Source of the DNA: an uncultured Desulfuromonadales bacterium | GTDB lineage: Bacteria; Desulfobacterota; Desulfuromonadia; Desulfuromonadales; Geopsychrobacteraceae | Assembly: GCA_947259685.1 (NCBI GenBank) | Contig: CAMYNC010000004.1 | Coordinates: forward strand, 1 to 52,967 | Direction: 5' to 3' | Length of the DNA stretch: 52,967 bases | Shown here: positions 43,848 to 50,842 of the stretch, piece by piece | How positions within the stretch are numbered: the first letter of the stretch is position 1 | Layout of the letters: each line of letters starts with the position of its first letter | Position numbers and translations under genes: made by a program | The notes under the pieces: generated by a model | What the model saw: only the letters and a program-made list of their open reading frames with translations | Told to the model about the DNA's origin: nothing | Databases searched by the model: none

Positions 43848-44260
43848 GACAAAACTCCTCAAAACTTTCCAAAACAGAAGGCGCGTATCATTCCGCAGCC
43901 CGGGTTTGATGTCAAGCCAGCAGATAAATAAGTAGAACAGCATCCACCAGAACCGCATTCAGCCACCGGCCTGCAGCAATCAACCGCACCAAAACCTGTT
44001 CTAGGCTCGCCGGCAGCGGCTCCCAGCGCTGGCCAGTTTTCGCCATAGCGGGCCAACCATGGCCACACCCGCAGATTAAACCAACATAACAAAATGACGT
44101 AAAGTCGCTAACTGTCTGATTTCACATAAGACAAACAATTTAAAAACGGCTTTCTAAAAGTGGCATCATCCTTGCCATAGTATCAGTCTCCCAGTTGGCA
44201 AAATAGCATTTTAAAAATCAACCAGCTGGTGACCCAAATCTAAATAAAAGCCTTGGATGT
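43848..44260. other. Divergent ispE / TRAP-locus intergenic region
   Basis: No convincing gene is seen in these roughly 410 bases. The left part is GC-rich without recognised signals. The right part is AT-rich and holds the sigma-54 promoter at 44161-44177 that reads into the TRAP locus. Confidence 0.5.
44161..44177 (+). promoter_or_regulatory. Sigma-54 promoter of the TRAP locus
   Basis: TGGCATCATCCTTGCCA has the -24 GG and -12 GC separated by exactly 10 bases and matches TGGCAY-N5-TTGC. It lies about 85 bases before the start of the first DctP-like gene. The activator is unknown; DctD-type regulators act at such loci in other bacteria. Confidence 0.7.
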
Positions 44261-45205
44261 ATGCATTTAAAAATTATCAGAATGGCCCTACTGCTGCTGT
44301 TGCTGACAGTCCCGGCACATGCAGAACCGCGGGTCATAAAACTCAGCTCACCGACCGACCTGGAAGATTCTTTGGCCCCGGCCAAGCGCTACTTAGGGAA
44401 ATTGATCGAAGAACGATCGGGTGGCCGAATTCGGGTGGAAATGACGACCCACCCCAGGGTAGAGAGTACTGGCCACTTGCAAAGGCTCCTCGAATCCCAG
44501 GTTGAGCTGAGTCTGTGCAGCATCGAACTGCTCAGTGACCATTTGCCACTCCTCGACCTGTTCGAGTTACCATTTTTGTTCCAGGGGCGGCAGCATCTTT
44601 ACGCTGTCCTGGAAAGCAAGCTCAGCGAAAAGATATTTATCACCACCGAAGCCAGTGGCTTTCAAGCCCTGGCACTTTGGGATCGAGGTTTTCGCCAACT
44701 GCTGGCCGCGCAACCGCTGCCTTCCGCACTACAGGGCAAAGCTCTTAGACTGACAGCAGGCGGACGGCTCACCAGTGAACCTGTGCCGCAGCCAGCAGCT
44801 GAGCAGGCATCCCGGGCAAAGATCCTCGATGTTGAATTACAAGAGCTCAGCCAGTTGCCCGATATCGAGCACTATAGCGATCTGTCCCTGAGCGGCCACG
44901 CGGTCAGTGGCGAACTGCTGCTGGCAAACCAAAGCTTTTGGCAGCAGCTGCCGCGCGATCTGCAGGTGATCATTGCCAGCGCAATCGAAGACGCCACCCG
45001 TTACGCCAGGGAGCTGAGTTTGCAGCAGGAAGAGGAGCAGCTCAAGAGCATTGCCACGGCTGGCAGACTGCACATCCATCTGGTGCCGCCAGCCCAGCGC
45101 GCGCAGTGGCGCCAGCAGTTGCGAACCCAAAAACAGCTGGGTTCAAAGAGCAGCGCTGCTTTTGAGCATCTGACAGAGCTGATTCGAAATATAGATTATC
45201 GATGA
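44261..45205 (+). CDS. Highly diverged TRAP-transporter DctP-like binding protein
   Basis: A 314-residue exported protein (signal ALLLLLLTVPAHA) with a DctP-type N-terminal half: VIKLSSPTDLEDSLAPAKRY, then LLDLFELPFLFQGRQHLYAV and FQALALWDRGFRQLLA. The second half loses the usual features. KALRLTAGGRLTSEPVPQ replaces the conserved K-x-R-x-M block, and the substrate-site VDGQENP motif is absent, replaced by a Gln/Glu-rich stretch. The end (LPRDLQVIIASAIEDATRYA) again follows the family. It may be a sensor or decoy paralogue, or bind a different ligand. The sigma-54 promoter precedes it. No good ribosome-binding site is visible. Confidence 0.65.
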   Translation: MHLKIIRMALLLLLLTVPAHAEPRVIKLSSPTDLEDSLAPAKRYLGKLIEERSGGRIRVEMTTHPRVESTGHLQRLLESQVELSLCSIELLSDHLPLLDLFELPFLFQGRQHLYAVLESKLSEKIFITTEASGFQALALWDRGFRQLLAAQPLPSALQGKALRLTAGGRLTSEPVPQPAAEQASRAKILDVELQELSQLPDIEHYSDLSLSGHAVSGELLLANQSFWQQLPRDLQVIIASAIEDATRYARELSLQQEEEQLKSIATAGRLHIHLVPPAQRAQWRQQLRTQKQLGSKSSAAFEHLTELIRNIDYR

Positions 45206-45256
45206 AAAACACCCCAAACCGAATTATGGGGTAGAATAGCCAACAACCGTATTTTT

Positions 45257-45275
45257 TGTCGCTATGGTAGCGACA
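45257..45275. promoter_or_regulatory. Perfect stem-loop or operator before dctP
   Basis: TGTCGCT-ATGGT-AGCGACA is a perfect 7-bp inverted repeat, ending 32 bases before the dctP ATG. It could be a dimeric-regulator site or a 5' stabilising hairpin. A weaker hairpin (ACCCCA / TGGGGT, 45211-45232) lies just after the preceding gene. Confidence 0.35.
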
Positions 45276-45306
45276 GCTTGTTCAACACTTCAATAGGGAG
45301 AGTAAG

Positions 45307-46299
45307 ATGAAAAAGAACAAACTGATCCTGGTAAGTCTGATGGTTGCAGCCGCTTTTATCGCGTCTGCGACAGTTTCGATGGCTGCCCCCACCGTCATCA
45401 AGTTTTCGCACGTGGTTGCTGAAAACACCCCAAAAGGCCAGATGGCCAACAAATTTAAAGAACTGGTCGACCAGCGCCTGGCCGGCAAGGTTGTCGTAGA
45501 AGTTTTCCCCAACTCTCAGCTGTTCGGCGACAACAAGGTTCTCGAAGCGATGCTGCTTGGCGACGTGCAGATTGCTGCACCGTCCCTGTCTAAGTTCAAC
45601 AAGTACACCAAATCTCTGCAGATTTTTGACCTCCCCTTCCTCTTCAAAAACATGGATTCGGTGGAAAAATTCCAGCAGGGTCCGGTCGGTCAGAAGATGC
45701 TGATGTCGATGAAGAAGAAAGGTCTGATCGGTCTCGGTTACCTGCACAACGGCATGAAGCAACTCTCCGCCAACAGCCTGATTCGGGTTCCGGCCGATGC
45801 CGCCAAGAAGAAGTTCCGTATCATGAGCTCGGACGTTCTGGCTGCTCAGTTCGAGGCGGTTGACGCCATGCCACTGAAGAAGCCGTTCTCAGAGGTTTTC
45901 ACCCTGCTGCAGACCAAAGCCATTGACGGCCAGGAAAACACCTGGTCGAACATCTACTCGAAGAAGTTCTACGAAGTTCAGCCCTACATCACCGAATCCA
46001 ACCACGGTGTCCTCGACTACCTGGTCATCACCTCGGCTGAGTTCTGGATGGAACTGCCCGAAGACGTCCGTGCCGAAGTCAAAAAATCTCTCGACGAAGC
46101 GATCGCTTTCGGCAACAGCGTTTCCGCCCAGAAAGCCATTGATGATCGCCAGAAGATCATCGACTCCAAACGCTCCGAAGTTGTCGAGTTAACCGACGCT
46201 GAGCGTCAGCAGTGGGTCGATGCGATGAAGCCGGTCTGGAAGAAGTTCGAAGGGGAGATCGGTAAAGAGTACATCGACGCAGCGGTTTCGTCGAACTAA
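45307..46299 (+). CDS. dctP: TRAP transporter substrate-binding protein DctP
   Basis: A 330-residue periplasmic binding protein. The signal peptide (LMVAAAFIASATVSMAAP) is followed by VIKFSHVVAENTPKGQMANK, LQIFDLPFLFKNMDSVEKF and the ligand arginine in KKFRIMSSDVLAAQF. The substrate-site block FSEVFTLLQTKAIDGQENTW is intact. It belongs to the C4-dicarboxylate type, but the exact ligand is not known. GGGAGAG lies 6 bases before the ATG. A strong hairpin separates it from dctQ, probably allowing higher expression of the binding protein than of the permease. Confidence 0.92.
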   Translation: MKKNKLILVSLMVAAAFIASATVSMAAPTVIKFSHVVAENTPKGQMANKFKELVDQRLAGKVVVEVFPNSQLFGDNKVLEAMLLGDVQIAAPSLSKFNKYTKSLQIFDLPFLFKNMDSVEKFQQGPVGQKMLMSMKKKGLIGLGYLHNGMKQLSANSLIRVPADAAKKKFRIMSSDVLAAQFEAVDAMPLKKPFSEVFTLLQTKAIDGQENTWSNIYSKKFYEVQPYITESNHGVLDYLVITSAEFWMELPEDVRAEVKKSLDEAIAFGNSVSAQKAIDDRQKIIDSKRSEVVELTDAERQQWVDAMKPVWKKFEGEIGKEYIDAAVSSN

Positions 46300-46317
46300 G
46301 CAATCAAGCTGTTCTGC

Positions 46318-46347
46318 GTCGCGGACCTCGTTGCCGAGGTCCGCGAC
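46318..46347 (+). terminator. Intercistronic hairpin between dctP and dctQ
   Basis: A perfect 13-bp stem (GTCGCGGACCTCG / CGAGGTCCGCGAC) with the tetraloop TTGC is followed by TGTTTGTTT. It lies 19 bases past the dctP stop and would cause partial termination or protect the dctP mRNA 3' end. Confidence 0.8.
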
Positions 46348-46386
46348 TGTTTGTTTCCTAGGGACGATTTTTATGAGGTCTGACAT

Positions 46387-46941
46387 ATGTTTAGCCGGAT
46401 AATAAACGGTATTGAGGAGATGATCATCTGTCTCCTGCTGGCATCCATGACGCTATTGGTATTTTTTGAAGTGGTGATGCGCTTCGGTTTCGGCACCGGG
46501 GTGATGTGGGCCCAGGAGTTAACCCTGCATCTCTCGGCATGGATGGTTCTGTTCGGGGTCTCTTACGGAATTAAAGTCGGCGCCCATATCGGCGTTGATG
46601 CCCTTGTAAAAATCCTGCCCCCTCTCGTCCGCAGGGTCGTCGGTGGCGTCGCCATCGCTGCCTGCTTGTTCTACTGTGGACTTTTCATTCAGGGATCCTG
46701 GGTCTACCTGGAAAAGATGCATATGATCGGTATCGAGCTGGATGACATGCCGATCCCCAAATGGATCGCCCACAGTATTCTGCTGATCGGTATGGTGCTG
46801 ATAGCCATCCGCTTGGTGATCCTCCTGTGGGGGGTTTTTACCGGCAAAAACGAGGGCTTCACCCTCGCCGACGAAGCCAAGGAAAGTATGCACCTGGCTG
46901 AAGAGACTAAAGCTGCTGCCCAGGGAGGTGATTCGGCATGA
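46387..46941 (+). CDS. dctQ: TRAP transporter small permease subunit DctQ
   Basis: A 184-residue four-helix membrane protein. Helices include IICLLLASMTLLVFFEVVMR (with the conserved E/R of DctQ) and AQELTLHLSAWMVLFGVSYG, followed by KVGAHIGVDALVKILPP. It bridges the binding protein and DctM. GAGG lies 8 bases before the ATG at 46387, and the stop overlaps the dctM start (ATGA). Confidence 0.92.
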   Translation: MFSRIINGIEEMIICLLLASMTLLVFFEVVMRFGFGTGVMWAQELTLHLSAWMVLFGVSYGIKVGAHIGVDALVKILPPLVRRVVGGVAIAACLFYCGLFIQGSWVYLEKMHMIGIELDDMPIPKWIAHSILLIGMVLIAIRLVILLWGVFTGKNEGFTLADEAKESMHLAEETKAAAQGGDSA

Positions 46942-48335
46942 CCACCGCTGCACTGTTTTTCATCCTACTCCTCTGCCTGCTGACAGGCATGCCGATCGCG
47001 TTTGCTCTGGGACTGTCCAGTATCACCACGATCCTGCTGTTTTCTTCTGACTCGTTGGCGTCGATCGCCCTCAAGCTACTAGAGGCGCAATCGGAACACT
47101 ACACCCTGCTGGCGATCCCCTTCTTCATCCTCTCGTCGACCTTTTTGTCGACCGGCGGGGTCGCCACCCGAATTATCAATTTTGCCATCGACTGCGTCGG
47201 CTGGATTCGCGGCGGACTGGCGATGGCCTCGGTGCTCGCCTGCATGATCTTCGCTGCAGTCTCCGGCTCATCACCGGCGACAGTCGCTGCAATCGGTTCG
47301 ATCGTTATCGCCGGGATGGTCAAATCAGGTTATCCGAAAGAGTTCGCCGCTGGTGTCATCACCAACGCCGGGACCCTCGGCATCCTGATTCCGCCGTCGA
47401 TCGTCATGCTGGTTTACGCCGCCGCGACTGAAGAGTCAGCAGCCCGCCTGTTCATGGCCGGATTCATCCCCGGGATCATGATGGGCACCATGCTGATGCT
47501 GGTCATCTACATCGTAGCCCGGATTAAAGGCCTGCCGGCACAGCCCTGGGTTGGCTTCGGCAGTCTGGCCAAATCGAGCTTCAGCGCCAGCTGGGGCCTG
47601 ATGCTGATCGTCATTGTGCTCGGTTCGATCTACGGCGGCATCTGCAGCCCGACCGAAGCCGCAGCCATTTCTGCTGTTTATGCCTTCTTCATCGCCATCT
47701 TCGTCTACCGCGACATGGGTCCTTTAAAAGGAGTTGCCTGGTCGAACGATGGCGACGCGATGCCGAAAACCATCGTCCGCAACCTGCTGCTGACCGCCAA
47801 AGCCATGCCGCTGTCGTTGATCCACAAGGACACCAAAAAGGTGCTGATGGATGCCTCCAAGGTGTCCATCATGCTGCTGTTCATCATCGGCAACGCCATG
47901 CTGTTTGCTCACGTGCTGACCACCGAGCGGATTCCGCACCACATCGCTGAAATCATCGTCGGCTGGGGCCTTCCGGCCTGGGGCTTCCTGATCGTGGTCA
48001 ATATTCTGCTGTTGATGGCCGGTAACTTCATGGAGCCTTCGGCGATCCTGTTGATCATGGCGCCGATCCTCTTCCCGATTGCTGTACAGTTGGGGATCGA
48101 CCCGATTCACCTCGGTGTCATCATGGTTGTCAATATGGAGATCGGCATGATCACGCCGCCGGTCGGCCTCAACCTGTTCGTTACGGCCGGAATAACCGGG
48201 GAGAGTATCACCTGGGTGCTGCGAGCGGCACTGCCCTGGCTGATGATCCTGCTGGTCTTCCTGGTGCTGATCACCTATATCCCGCAGATTTCCCTGTTCT
48301 TACCGGAATATATCGATCACCTCAAAGGCTACTAG
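46938..48335 (+). CDS. dctM: TRAP transporter large permease subunit DctM
   Basis: A 465-residue membrane transporter of the IT superfamily that carries the Na+/H+-coupled step. Conserved blocks are LTGMPIAFALGLSSITTIL, FAAVSGSSPATVAAIGSIV, NAGTLGILIPPSIVMLVYA and MEIGMITPPVGLNLFV. It is about 40 residues longer than many DctM proteins owing to a hydrophilic insert around residues 255-310 (AWSNDGDAMPKTIVRN). GGAGG lies 9 bases before the ATG. Confidence 0.93.
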   Translation: MTTAALFFILLLCLLTGMPIAFALGLSSITTILLFSSDSLASIALKLLEAQSEHYTLLAIPFFILSSTFLSTGGVATRIINFAIDCVGWIRGGLAMASVLACMIFAAVSGSSPATVAAIGSIVIAGMVKSGYPKEFAAGVITNAGTLGILIPPSIVMLVYAAATEESAARLFMAGFIPGIMMGTMLMLVIYIVARIKGLPAQPWVGFGSLAKSSFSASWGLMLIVIVLGSIYGGICSPTEAAAISAVYAFFIAIFVYRDMGPLKGVAWSNDGDAMPKTIVRNLLLTAKAMPLSLIHKDTKKVLMDASKVSIMLLFIIGNAMLFAHVLTTERIPHHIAEIIVGWGLPAWGFLIVVNILLLMAGNFMEPSAILLIMAPILFPIAVQLGIDPIHLGVIMVVNMEIGMITPPVGLNLFVTAGITGESITWVLRAALPWLMILLVFLVLITYIPQISLFLPEYIDHLKGY

Positions 48336-48351
48336 CCGGATAACCGCTATC

Positions 48352-48381
48352 AAGCCGTGCCCAACTCGCTGGGCACGGTTT
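48352..48381 (+). terminator. Rho-independent terminator after dctM
   Basis: A 12-bp stem with one G-T pair (AAGCCGTGCCCA / TGGGCACGGTTT) lies 16 bases past the dctM stop and ends in GGTTTGATT. Confidence 0.7.
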
Positions 48382-48486
48382 GATTCCCCTCGGCAGCACC
48401 CTTAAATGAAAAGATGATGACAGCCTCAGCTTCGCTATTTTCGACGCAAGAAGCGTGGGAAAAAAGATAGAAAGGTCGAAGCACAG

Positions 48487-49470
48487 ATGAAGCAGTTGAT
48501 CCTCATCCTATTCAGTCTGATCCTTACCTGTCAGTCTCCACCCCCGGTCTGGGCCAAACCGATCACCATCAAGTTCAGTCACGTCGTCGACGTGAACACC
48601 CCCAAAGGGCAAGCGGCCGAACATTTTAAACAACTGGTCGAGACAAGATCCAACGGCCAGATCCTGGTCGAAGTCTACCCCGATTCATTACTGTTCAACG
48701 ACAAAGACGTCATGCCGTTGCTGATGAGCAACGCCATTCAGATGGCAGCCCCCAGCTTTGCCAAACTCACCCAGATCGCCCCCAGCCTGCAGCTGCTCGA
48801 CCTGCCTTTTTTATTCAAGGACAGCTCCCATCTGCATCGCGTGCTTGAGGGGCCGATCGGCGAACAGCTGCTCGCCGCGGTCAGTCGCAAGAACCTGGTC
48901 GGGTTGACCTTCTGGGACAACGGCTTCAAACATCTGTCGGCCAACCGACCGTTGCTGAATCCCACAGATGCCGCCGGTTTAAAATTCCGCATCATGCCCT
49001 CCAAGGTACTGGAAGCGCAGATCAAAACTGTCGGAGGGAACCCACAGGTCCTCCCGTTTTCCAAGGTTTACAGCGCCCTGCAGCATGGCGTGGTCGATGG
49101 TGCCGAAAACCCCCTGTCCAACTTCTACACCCAGGAGTTCTACCAGGTGCAGAGCGATCTGACCCTCTCGGCTCACGGCTACCTCGGTTACCTGGTCGTC
49201 ACCAACACCTTTTTCTGGACATCATTGAATCCTGAGCATCAGCAACTTCTCAGCCAGGCATTGGCCGAAGCAACTGTTTACGGCAACCGGCTCGCGATAG
49301 AAATGGACGAAATCTATCTGCAGAAAATCAAAGATTCGGGAAAAACCCAGGTGCATAGTTTGAGCGCTGAGCAGCGCCTGGCCTGGAAAGAAAAGATGCT
49401 GAGCATCTACCCACAATTTTACGATGCCATTGGTAAGAATCTTATCGAAGCTGTGCTGAAAACTGATTAA
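48487..49470 (+). CDS. TRAP transporter substrate-binding protein DctP, second copy
   Basis: A 327-residue exported DctP with signal LILILFSLILTCQSPPPVWA, then ITIKFSHVVDVNTPKGQAAE. The ligand arginine is in GLKFRIMPSKVLEAQIK and the substrate-site block is FSKVYSALQHGVVDGAENPL. It resembles the first DctP across its length but differs enough to suggest another ligand or affinity. It is separated from dctM by a terminator and its own roughly 100-base leader, so it is probably transcribed independently. It ends at a strong terminator. Confidence 0.9.
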   Translation: MKQLILILFSLILTCQSPPPVWAKPITIKFSHVVDVNTPKGQAAEHFKQLVETRSNGQILVEVYPDSLLFNDKDVMPLLMSNAIQMAAPSFAKLTQIAPSLQLLDLPFLFKDSSHLHRVLEGPIGEQLLAAVSRKNLVGLTFWDNGFKHLSANRPLLNPTDAAGLKFRIMPSKVLEAQIKTVGGNPQVLPFSKVYSALQHGVVDGAENPLSNFYTQEFYQVQSDLTLSAHGYLGYLVVTNTFFWTSLNPEHQQLLSQALAEATVYGNRLAIEMDEIYLQKIKDSGKTQVHSLSAEQRLAWKEKMLSIYPQFYDAIGKNLIEAVLKTD

Positions 49471-49500
49471 CTCTCTCTCCAACAGTTGTCCCGCCATGAA

Positions 49501-49533
49501 ATAGGGAGGCCGAATCGGCCCCCCTATTTTTTT
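49501..49533 (+). terminator. Rho-independent terminator after the second dctP
   Basis: A long inverted repeat (ATAGGGAGGCCGA / TCGGCCCCCCTAT, one mismatch) is followed by a run of seven T on the plus strand. It also lies between the convergent dctP and E2-like genes. Confidence 0.85.
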
Positions 49534-49568
49534 GCAAATAATATTTAGCGATAAGAAGCTGCCGGAGA

Positions 49569-50678
49569 TTAATCCGCCATCAACATAACCGGCGCTTCTA
49601 AATAACTTTTCAGCGTATCCAGAAATTCCGCGGCGTCGGCCCCATCCAGCATGCGGTGGTCAGCGGAGAGGGTCAGGTGCATGACCGGGGCAACGGCAGG
49701 TTCACCCTGGTCGTCGACGATGACCTCGCCTTTGACGGTGCCGACCGCTAGCACAGCCGCCTGGGGCGGGGTGATGATCGCGCCGAAGGATTCAACCCCG
49801 AGCATCCCCATGTTGCTGATGGTGAAGGTTCCGTCTTCCATATCTTCTTTCTGCAATTGGCCACGGCTGGCTTTTTCGGCCATGACGCCGGCGTCATCGC
49901 TGATTTGCCTCAGACTGAGGGTTTCGCAGTTGCGGATGACCGGGTAATAGAGACCATGCTCGGTGGTCACCGCCAGCGCGAGATTGATCGCCTCCTGCTC
50001 GACCGCCTCTTCACCGTTCCAGTGGCTGTTGATCCAGGGGTGCTCGAGCAGCGCATGGGTGGTGGCGGCCAAGACAAAGTCGTTGATAGTGAAACCGAGG
50101 TCCTTGCGGAAGCGGATCACGTCGGTCATGTCGACGCTCATGCTGACATAAAAGTGCGGGATATTTTTCCAGGCCTCCTCCATTTTCCGGGCCAACAGCC
50201 GCCGCACCCGCACCCGGGTATGGTTGCCGCAGGCTGCGGCCTGACTGGTCAGATCGCGCGAGACAGCGACTGCCGCGGGGGTGCGTTCGGCATAGGCACG
50301 TTCCACATCGGAGATGACGATCCGGCCGCCGGGGCCGCTGCCGTCAACGAGCTCTAAGGAAAGTTTCAATTCGCGGGCCAGCTTGCGCGCCGCGACCGTG
50401 GCAGAAATTCGTGGTGGGACAGCGCTGATCGCCTCATCCTGATCGGGAATAAAGGTGGCGATCACGGTATCAACCGGGGCGGACTCACCAGCCTGCAGCA
50501 AACAGCGGCTTAAAACACCGGCCACCGTGGCCTCAAGCTCGATCAGTACCGAGCCTTCTTCAATTTCGGCAAGCACCTCGCCCCGTTGCACCTGCGCCCC
50601 CTCGTCAATACACCAGCGACGCAGGGTAGCGGTTTGGATCTGCTCATCAAACTGCGGAATTCGAATCTCTATGGCCAT
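49569..50678 (-). CDS. 2-oxoacid dehydrogenase E2-like acyltransferase lacking the lipoylation lysine
   Basis: A 369-residue protein with dihydrolipoamide acyltransferase architecture: lipoyl domain (residues 1-80), peripheral-subunit-binding domain (ATVAARKLARELKLSLELVD ... GPGGRIVISDVERAYAE) and catalytic domain with the active-site HRMLDG. In the lipoyl domain the loop that normally reads E-T-D-K-A reads E-E-G-S-V, with serine at residue 43 instead of the lysine that carries lipoate; no nearby lysine replaces it. The start at 50678 has GGAGAA 7 bases upstream. No E1 or E3 gene is adjacent. It may be a structural or non-redox acyltransferase, or may use lipoyl groups in trans. Confidence 0.8.
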   Translation of the reverse strand: MAIEIRIPQFDEQIQTATLRRWCIDEGAQVQRGEVLAEIEEGSVLIELEATVAGVLSRCLLQAGESAPVDTVIATFIPDQDEAISAVPPRISATVAARKLARELKLSLELVDGSGPGGRIVISDVERAYAERTPAAVAVSRDLTSQAAACGNHTRVRVRRLLARKMEEAWKNIPHFYVSMSVDMTDVIRFRKDLGFTINDFVLAATTHALLEHPWINSHWNGEEAVEQEAINLALAVTTEHGLYYPVIRNCETLSLRQISDDAGVMAEKASRGQLQKEDMEDGTFTISNMGMLGVESFGAIITPPQAAVLAVGTVKGEVIVDDQGEPAVAPVMHLTLSADHRMLDGADAAEFLDTLKSYLEAPVMLMAD

Positions 50679-50842
50679 CAAAGTTCTCCCTGATCAGTTC
50701 TCCAATTGGCCAGATGGTAGCATATTAATTTTTAAACCGGCAGATCTTTTTCAGCTTTCGCCGAGCGCAATAATCAAGCTTCAGTTTTTTTCTGCCAGGC
50801 GGTAGGATAAGCGCCTTCAATGACGGAAAGGAGACCCAACCG

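Noticed and set aside
43859..44092. A 77-codon cysteine-rich minus-strand frame upstream of ispE
   Set aside because: It overlaps the ispE start region, lacks a ribosome-binding site and resembles no protein.
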